A stretch of DNA of 64,000 bases from Sipunculus nudus (taxonomy: Eukaryota > Annelida > Sipuncula > Golfingiida > Sipunculidae). The notes below the pieces were generated by a model. The model worked only from the letters and a program-made list of their open reading frames with translations, did no database searches and had not been told where the DNA came from. This document shows positions 57,191-64,000 of the stretch, in pieces (position 1 is the stretch's first letter; every line of letters starts with the position of its first letter). Location: positions 21,610,033 to 21,674,032 of the forward strand of contig CM049309.1 in assembly GCA_026874595.1 (NCBI GenBank), in the 5' to 3' direction. Made by a program: the position numbers and the translations under genes.

Positions 57191-58172
57191 TGGAGCGGGT
57201 TTAGTCCCGGTTTTACCTCTTAGATAGTCGGTAGTCGTTGTATCTAGATCTTAGCTCGGCAAGGAGCCGCCATTTTTCTTGTCGCGCTAATCAAAAACTT
57301 TGGTCCCTTTGTTGACTTCAGCAGTCGAGACAAGCTTTCGTACAGCGTTGTCTTGTGTTTTCTTAACTGGACAATTAGTTGTTCTTGCCTGTTATTGTAC
57401 TGGATAGAGCTGTCAATAGTCTTAGTGCTTGCAATAGTCGAATTTCGGTCTTTTCCATATCGTCTTGATCAGAGCTGTGATCACGTGACCCCGTGTTTCT
57501 GGTCAAGATCCCCGAAATTCTTAACCCTGAACGATTTTTTGTCACGTATTTCTTTGAGTATTGCCCTAGAATATTCTCTGTCCCCTTGATTAGCTGCAAT
57601 TTCTGTGGTTACAGGCAATTTTCCTTTATATACCTTGTTAGGATCGGAGTTTGTACGAGTTTATACTTGTATGCTATTACTGTAGTATTAGCCCCTTTTG
57701 TAGTTCACAGTCTGCTTGTACTGAGGCCCAATCTTGTATTTTTAATGTGCAGGTAAGGTCAAGGTTGTTTTTTTTTAAGCCGTCAGTAGTAGAAGGTGGG
57801 TAAGCAGGGAGCATGAGGTAACCCCATATTGCTGTTATTGTATTGTGCTTCCACCAAGTTCTTTTATAGTCTGTTATAGACTGGACAGGTACCTTTAGTA
57901 TACTAGGTCCCGATACTTTATTTTTCATATTCCTCTTTAAAGTGTATAGATCTGGACCCTGTGCATGCACTTTGCTGGCTTACTTGCTTGTTCATGTTGG
58001 TGAGCCCCTATTATTTTTGTTGTTGGTTGTGAGACTGGCATTGCTTTTGCTAACGTTTGCGCATAACTATTTGGCTTGCATTGTTTGTTTTACTTACCAT
58101 TGCAATTCCTTGCCTGCATTCGGCTACCTGTCCAACAGGCGACCTTCCCTGTCCCTTGTTACAACTGGCACC
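57191..58172 (+). other. Gypsy leader (5' UTR)
   Basis: Nearly 1 kb of T-rich sequence between primer-binding site and gag start, without a conserved reading frame. Open frames on both strands here show no motif. Confidence 0.5.
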
Positions 58173-60093
58173 ATGGCTCAGTTTCAAAATTCTATTGATG
58201 TCAGTTCTGCTTCGGTGTCCCAATTGGTCACCTATTTCACGGATATGCTGTCCCCAGCCACTATCCTCCACATTGTTCGGTTGCATGAGTCAACACCTGA
58301 TTTTGGCCTACCTGATTTGGCTCATACTACTGGTCTAGCGTTACCCTTTTGGGAGCGTCTTTCCCGGGAAGGCAAGAATTGTCTTTCGGGTAAGACGGGT
58401 GGGTCCCCGAATCCCAGCCCAAACGATTCCTCCATAGATCGAATCCTTCATGCACTTCCTACCGAAGCTGTATATGTCCCGCCTCCAAATATGTTGAGGG
58501 AGGTGTAAGAGGTGACTGTTTACCCCAGTCAAGAGGTGTGGGAATGCGAAGTGGTCCCAGTGTAGACCAAACCCAGCCTGAACTCGGTCGTCATGCTGGA
58601 GCCCCCAGTAATGAAGGCATTGGTCCAGCTTCAACGGCTGGATATTCCCAGCAAGGTATGAGCAACCTTGACGTGTTTACGATGATTGGGAATCCAGGTC
58701 CGCTGTCCACCCAGGGCGATATTAGGGGGAAGTATACTATCCAGGAACAAATGAGGGTTTTGACCCAGCTACAGGTCCCGCTTTAAGCGTGTGTCGGACT
58801 TCTGCCCCCTTACCAGTGAATTCACGCCCGGGCACTCAACCGGCCTCAGGTAATGTGGGTCCCTGTATCACACAGCGGGAGATGTACGACCAGGGCGTCC
58901 TCTGGGTTCAGCCTACTAGGTCCAGCCGAGTTAGCAACAAGAAACGGTCTTCAAGGCCTACGAAGAGTGTAGACAGACACGCACGGCGTCGCCGGCATAG
59001 GTCCAGTTCCTCTGAGTCAAGCGACTCAACCTCGGAAGAACGTGGCGGCACACGGCCCCGTAAGAAGCATCACCAGCGTCGGGTTAGGTCCATCAGCTCT
59101 AGTGATGGTTCGAGGCATAGGAGAAGGGATAACCGAGCCAGTTCTTACTCCGAAGATTCAGAATACTCTTGTTCACCTCACCGCCATGGCGTCAGAAGGA
59201 GAAGAAGGAGCCCAGACTTTATGAAGTTAGGCACCTTCACAGGCGTTAGGAATTGGAGTGGTTTCTTCTTCCAGTTCCAGAGGTTGGCAGACAGGCGCGG
59301 ATGGTCTAGACACAAGAAAGCAGAAAAACTTGTCGACTCTCTTGGTGGGAGGGCACTTTATTATGTCAGAGAACTTGAATTGTAAGGTGACTACAAACGC
59401 TTAACTAAGAAGTTAGAGCAACGTTTCGGCATGAGAGATGCACCCATCACAGTGCGAAGTGAGCTTCAGTTTGCAAGACAGGAGGACCAGGAGACCCTGG
59501 AGGAGTTTAGCGAAAGGGTTCACGTCCAGGTTATAAACGGTTTCCCGGGCGCCACAGAAGATACAATTCAACAGCTCGCCATTGAATACTTCCTGAGGGG
59601 ATGCGGCGACAAGAAAGCAGCACTTAGCGCCATGGGAAGGAACCCAAAATACCTCCACAAAGCTCTTCAATACGTGAAGGATGCCATCAACAACCACCGA
59701 GCCATTTATGGGAAGACACACATAGCCCGTAAAACGGTAACGTTCGCTGAGAGTGCAACGTCAGATATGGAAGGTCAAGTTGACACAAAGCAGGCCCAGT
59801 CGACAATATCTGAAAGGGTCAACCAGCGGAATGGCACACAACCCGAAACCAGCGACCAGGCCTGGGCGCAAATGAACAAACGCATTGACAGTCTGGAAGG
59901 ATTGATCAAGAAAGCCTTGATGGTGTCCAGACCCAGATCCGTAAGCCCAAGTAGGCCCCAGCTAAAGCCTGCTTATAGCGTCTGCTACAAATGCAATCAG
60001 CGGGGACATTTTCAGAAACAATGTCCAAATAGTGAGGGCAATCCTGCCCATAAGGAACCAGAACAGGGTTTAAAAGGCCAAGGGTTGCGTTAA
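58173..60093 (+). pseudogene. Gypsy gag (capsid, Arg/Ser-rich tract, zinc knuckle), broken
   Basis: Starts at ATG 58,173 in a strong context (GGCACCATGG) with MAQFQNSIDVSSASVSQLVT. The frame changes after 58,508 and again near 58,787. An Arg/Ser-rich tract (about 58,960-59,220, with RRHRSSSSESSDSTSEE and RRRRRSPDF) precedes the capsid-like part: GVRNWSGFFFQFQRLADRR, LEQRFGMRD, ETLEEFSERV. One TAA (59,383-59,385) lies between them. The C-terminus has a single CCHC knuckle, CYKCNQRGHFQKQC (59,983-60,024). Gag packages element RNA; the RS-like tract upstream of the capsid is uncommon in my experience of Gypsy gag. Confidence 0.8.
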
Positions 60094-60257
60094 ACGGCCT
60101 AGATGCAACCCAGTTATCAGAAGGCCATTTACAAGAAACAGAGGCTGACGAGGCTAATCATCAGCACTTATCGACCCCGCTAGGTGGAGCGGAGCAAGGT
60201 CAGTCTCCCCTTCAACGGGAGGACTCCTCTGTCAGTTCAGGTACTCAGGAACGTTTC

Positions 60258-60913
60258 TGTGAAGCAGAAGTCAAAGTATGCCAAACTCAAGGACTTACGT
60301 TAGAAGCCCCAGTTAAGATAAACGGGGTTGACACCCAGGCTGTGATCGACAGTGCGTCTCAAATCACTGTGATCAGCCTCAGCTTTTATGAAAGTCTACC
60401 CGAGAAGCCTGTATGCACAGGCACAGCCACCCTGAAAGGGATTGGCGGGGATGATTCGGCGCTAACAGCAGAGCGCGCCCCTGACACAACTATCCAGTTC
60501 GGTAGAAAGCGTACCATTGGCCAGTGTACATAGCCAAAATATCAGATTCAGTGCTACTTGGTCTTGACTTTCTACTGGCACAAAAGTGCACGGTTAATTT
60601 AGAAAACAAAACTGTAAGCTTACCGGGAGAGGTAGTACAGGCTTCAATCCGGACAAGTCCAGATAACGATATCTGTGGATATTCAGTAGTCACTGCAGCG
60701 GGGAGGGTGCTGCAACCCAATGCGGTGAGCACCATCCCTATAAGAGTCCTTAGTTGCAGAGTTGAAAATTGCGACTACTTAGTTGAACCCAAGTTTAGCC
60801 AGGCGGAACAATGGTCCCCCAAGATGCTCACTAGGGGTAGTGGGCGCATAGAAGTTTGCAATAGTTCCTGTGGGCGTGGCGACAGGAGTAGAAGGGATCC
60901 TTACATCCCTTAA
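60258..60913 (+). pseudogene. Gypsy aspartic protease, broken
   Basis: KINGVDTQAVIDSASQITV shows the retropepsin active site as D-S-A rather than the usual D-[ST]-G. SVLLGLDFLL marks the second conserved loop of the fold. The frame changes near 60,520 and again near 60,870, so protease and RT are not joined. The product would cleave the Gag-Pol polyprotein. Confidence 0.72.
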
Positions 60914-62803
60914 TATCGAGTCTGCGGACTATAACAGTGCTCCGACAGGGGGCGCTATGCCGGTTCCACCAATGCCAGTGCCCACTGTCAGACGTGTGTC
61001 TGGAATTGCAGGGGACCAGTTAAAGGAGAATACAGAGGGCAGAGTGGTACCAGACCATCTGAAAGAAATTGTCATTCAGGTCAGGGAGACAGCATCAAAG
61101 GATCAGGCCACACAATTAGAGAAGCTCTTGCTAACGTACCAGGACGTTTTTGCTAAGCACGACCTGGATCTAGGTTGCTTGTCTGAGGTTCGCCACAACC
61201 TGGATACAATAGGCCACGCGCCAGTCCACCAACGTATGAGGAGAGTTCCAATCAGTTTCGAACTGGAAGAGAGGAGCCACCTAGAGAAGCTCCTAGCTGC
61301 AGGCGTTATCCGCCATTCTAATTCGGAGTGGGCCTCAGCACCTGTGATGGTAAGGAAGAAGGACGGAGGGGTTAGATGGTGCATAGATTTTAGGGCCCTG
61401 AACGAAAGGACAGTTAAGGACACCTACCCCTCCCCCTAATCGAAGATTGCTTGGATACCCTGGCTGGCACTGTCTATTTCTCCACTCTGGACTTAGCCTC
61501 CGGCTACTATCAGATAGAGTTGGAAGAAGAGGCAAAAAGGAAAACAGCATTCATAACAAAGTACGGGTTGTTTGAACACAACCGTCTAGCTTTCGGCCTC
61601 TGAAATGCACCAGCGACCTTTCAGCGCGCCATGAATCACGTGCTGAGGGGGCTCACGTGGTCCGAAGTCATCGTGTACATCGATGACATAATCGTCCTCG
61701 GTACTTCATTTGACCAACACTTGGCGAGTTTGGAGAAAGTATTCGAACGTCTGCGAACACACAACCTGAAACTCAAGCCAGGAAAGTGTGAGTTCCTGAG
61801 ATCTGAAGTAGAATTCTTAGGGCGGACCGTTAGCTACGAAGGCATCAAGATCACAGACGCGAAAACGGACATAATCAGAAGTTGACCCGTCCCTGTCACA
61901 AGGAAAGAACTCGAATCCTTCCTGGGATTCTGCAATTATCATCGCGCACACATCCGAGGCTATGCGGGAATTACTGCATGTTTGTATGAGCTGGTGAAAC
62001 CCAAATCCATTTTCATATGGTCTGAACAGCACCAGGATGCATTCGAAGCACTCAAGGAGCGGTTGACTTCAGCCCCGTGTTTAGCGCTGCCTTCAAAGGA
62101 AGGATCCTTCGTTTTAGATTGCGACGCCTCCGACTACGCAATAGGGGCTGAACTCTCGCAGTTGCAGAACGGCCAGGAGCGTACCATCTCATATGCCAGC
62201 TTTACTCTGACCAAGGAGCAGAGACGCTACTGTACCACCCGCTAGGAACTGCTGGCGGTAATACGGTTTTGTCGACATTACAGGCACTATCTCTTGGGGA
62301 GACCTTTTGTGGTAAGGTCCGACCACAATTGTCTGGCTTGGCTTATGCGTTTTCGGAATGTGGAGGGCCAGCTAGCCCGTTGGTTAGAGGAGCTTGCTAA
62401 CTATGACTTTAAGATCGTGCACCGGGCAGGCAATAAGCATTGCAACGCGGACGGCCTTTCCAGAATTCCAGCACCGCCATGTGAATGCTGCAGTGCAGGA
62501 GCTCGTACCCAAGACCTTCCTTGTAAGGGGTGTCAGCACTGCCAGAGAGCAAGTGAAAAATGGATCCGGTTCACAGAAGATGTAGATGATGTGGTTCCTT
62601 TGGCAGTCAGACATGTGAACTCGGGGTTACGGCCGGAGATACAGCTGGTGAAGAGGAACCTGGAGATGCGAGAGAAATTGACGGTTCCTCAGATGCATCT
62701 GGATGCCCTACAGCGACTGATTCAGGCAGTGAAGTGTCCGACACAGAATCCATCCCGGACCAGACGCCTAATTGGCTGGAAGCTTACTCTTCTAATCAGC
62801 TGA
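60870..62803 (+). pseudogene. Gypsy reverse transcriptase and RNase H, broken
   Basis: Motifs in order: HNLDTIGHAPVHQRMRRVP, ASAPVMVRKKDGGVRWCIDF, FSTLDLASGYYQI, YIDDIIVL (catalytic YIDD at 61,676-61,687), FLGFCNYHRAHI, VLDCDASDYAIGAEL (RNase H) and NYDFKIVHRAGNKHCNADGL. Breaks: a frameshift in a C run at 61,432-61,436; TGA at 61,601-61,603 and 61,883-61,885; TAG at 62,243-62,245; a frameshift near 62,750. All three catalytic segments of the RT palm are otherwise present. Confidence 0.85.
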
Positions 62804-64000
62804 TAGAGATGCAGGATGCTGACCTGGACCTAAAGCCCTTTGTATTGTGGTTGGACAATGGAGAGCCTAAGCAGGCAGAACTGCTCCTCACTAGTCCTGC
62901 AGTTAAATCTTTGTGGGCGTGTAGGTCCCAATTGCAGATGAGGGGCGGTGTCCTCCATTATATGTGGGAAGGCGATGATGGGGCGCACCCCTTGTTGGTG
63001 GTCCCTGAAGGTTTAAAACAGGAAATCCTTGAACTTTGCCATGGCTGCCCCACGGCTTGGCCCCTAGGAAGAGATGAGACCTGGGCACGCCTCCGTAGGT
63101 CCTTTTTCTGGCACAATATGGTCAGAGACTGTGCACTGCATGTGGCACAGTGTCAAGTCTGCAACCGACATAAACGGCCTGTTAGAACTGCAAGAGCAGG
63201 ATAAATCAACTATCATTCCGGATATCCGATGGAACGTGTGCATCTGGACGTCCTGGGGCCATTTACAACAAGCACACAGGGTAACTCTTACATCTTAATG
63301 ATATGCGACCAATTCTCCAAATGGCTTGAGTGTGCGGCTATTCCTGACCAGACAGCGGAGACCGTGGCCAAACAATTCATCATGCATTTCGTCACCACCT
63401 TCGGTTGTCCGGTTATCGTTCACACCGATCAAGGCCGCAATTTTGAGTCGAACCTGTTCAAAGCGTTCTGTGAGAGGATGGGTATAGCCAAGACTAGGAC
63501 TACGCCCTACCACCCCTCTTCGAATGGCCAGGTTGAACGGCAAAACAGGAATGTGTTGCAGATGGTGCAGTGTATGATCCAAGGCCGAACTCGGGAGTGG
63601 GACGAAGATCTACCACTCGTCGTTATGGCTCTGCACTCGATGGTCAACCGAATGACAGGTTTCTCTGCAAACTAAATTATGCTGGGACGCGAGGTTTATC
63701 TACCCACTGATTTGATACTTGGTATGAATACAAATGAGCCCAGCCATACTCCTGAGAGCTGGGTCCATAACCTCACGAAGCGTATGGAGGCCATTCACCA
63801 TCGTGTGCGGGAGAAGTTGAAAGGTAACCTTGAGCATCAAAAACAACTGTACGACATTCATGTAAGAGAGGATCGTTTTGGGATGGGTGATGTGGTTTAC
63901 CTCCGTGACAGGTCAACAAAGAAGGGGCAAAGCCCGAAGCTTCAACCCATCTGGAAAGAGCCTTATCTAGTAGTTAAGGCAAAGCCTCCATTGTATTTAG
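62734..64000 (+). pseudogene. Gypsy integrase, broken, cut by window edge
   Basis: Zinc-binding region ELCHGCPTAWPLGRDETW to CQVCNRHK keeps the two Cys, but the second His position appears changed (WPLG where AGHLG-type sequence is usual). Catalytic core: Asp in HLDVLGPF (63,247-63,249), Asp in HTDQGRNF (63,427-63,429), Glu in QVERQNR (63,535-63,537). The last two are separated by 35 residues, the D,D(35)E spacing. Stops TAA at 63,202-63,204 and 63,673-63,675 are in frame. The C-terminal part includes FGMGDVVYLRD, then continues past the edge. Confidence 0.85.

Larger units (their letters stand above)
57173..64000 (+). mobile_element. Gypsy LTR retrotransposon, + strand, runs off the right edge
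   Basis: Order: primer-binding site, ~1-kb leader, gag (58,173-60,093), protease (60,258-60,913), RT/RNase H (60,870-62,803), integrase (62,734 to the edge). GC content is clearly higher than in the flanking DNA. Coding breaks are few and mostly point stops or single-base indels, so it died recently relative to the antisense Gypsy at 45-51 kb. The 3' LTR lies outside the window. Confidence 0.85.

Noticed and set aside
57942-58172. N-terminal extension of gag upstream of ATG 58,173
   Set aside because: The upstream part is hydrophobic T-rich leader translation; the ATG at 58,173 has a strong initiation context.

Overview
The window is animal nuclear DNA: AT-rich, with spliced genes, GT-AG introns, poly-A signals and a dense load of degenerate transposable elements. 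Multi-exon Sushi/CCP genes, L1-like, Penelope-like and CR1/Jockey-like retroelements, a Harbinger element with MADF segments and Gypsy elements together suggest a marine invertebrate, probably a lophotrochozoan such as a bivalve. The organism assignment is inference; no marker gene fixes it.

Region 1 (1-17,750) is a segmental tandem duplication. Each unit carries a nine-exon protein-kinase gene on the + strand. Copy 1 (1-4,725) is cut at its 5' end by the window edge. Copy 2 (11,692-16,761) is complete: 487 codons plus stop, starting with a signal-peptide-like segment. Both copies keep every splice site and reading frame, and their introns are nearly identical. The ~6 kb between them holds a short hAT MITE with a perfect 8-bp target duplication and a LINE ORF1 relic.

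Region 2 (17,750-29,600) is intergenic: a possible minus-strand terminal exon, a Penelope-like GIY-YIG relic, a repeat block rich in nuclear-receptor-like half-sites, a decayed Sushi exon, and a broken minus-strand LINE.

Region 3 (29,682-53,292) is a + strand gene of which five exons are recognised: a signal peptide, three complete Sushi domains and a short terminal exon. The phases are compatible, giving 219 residues. Its introns are swollen by transposons. Intron 1 holds a LINE tail and a full-length antisense L1-like LINE (about 6.4 kb, 17-bp target duplication, nonsense and frameshift mutations). Intron 2 holds a minisatellite of exactly 21 x 32 bp. The last intron holds an antisense Gypsy element with both LTRs, into which a Harbinger-like DNA transposon has jumped.

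Region 4 (53,300-64,000) contains an unidentified broken minus-strand reading frame, a retroelement ORF1-like frame, and a large + strand Gypsy element. That element has gag with an Arg/Ser-rich tract and zinc knuckle, protease, reverse transcriptase/RNase H and integrase. It is interrupted by stops and frameshifts and runs off the right edge.

Only the two kinase copies and the Sushi gene look like intact host genes. Everything else recognisable is mobile DNA, repeats or relics. No clearly new multi-gene system is visible. The most interesting host features are the recent kinase duplication with a possible signal peptide, coding divergence not lower than intronic divergence in parts of it, and a 3' splice site embedded in a tandem repeat.
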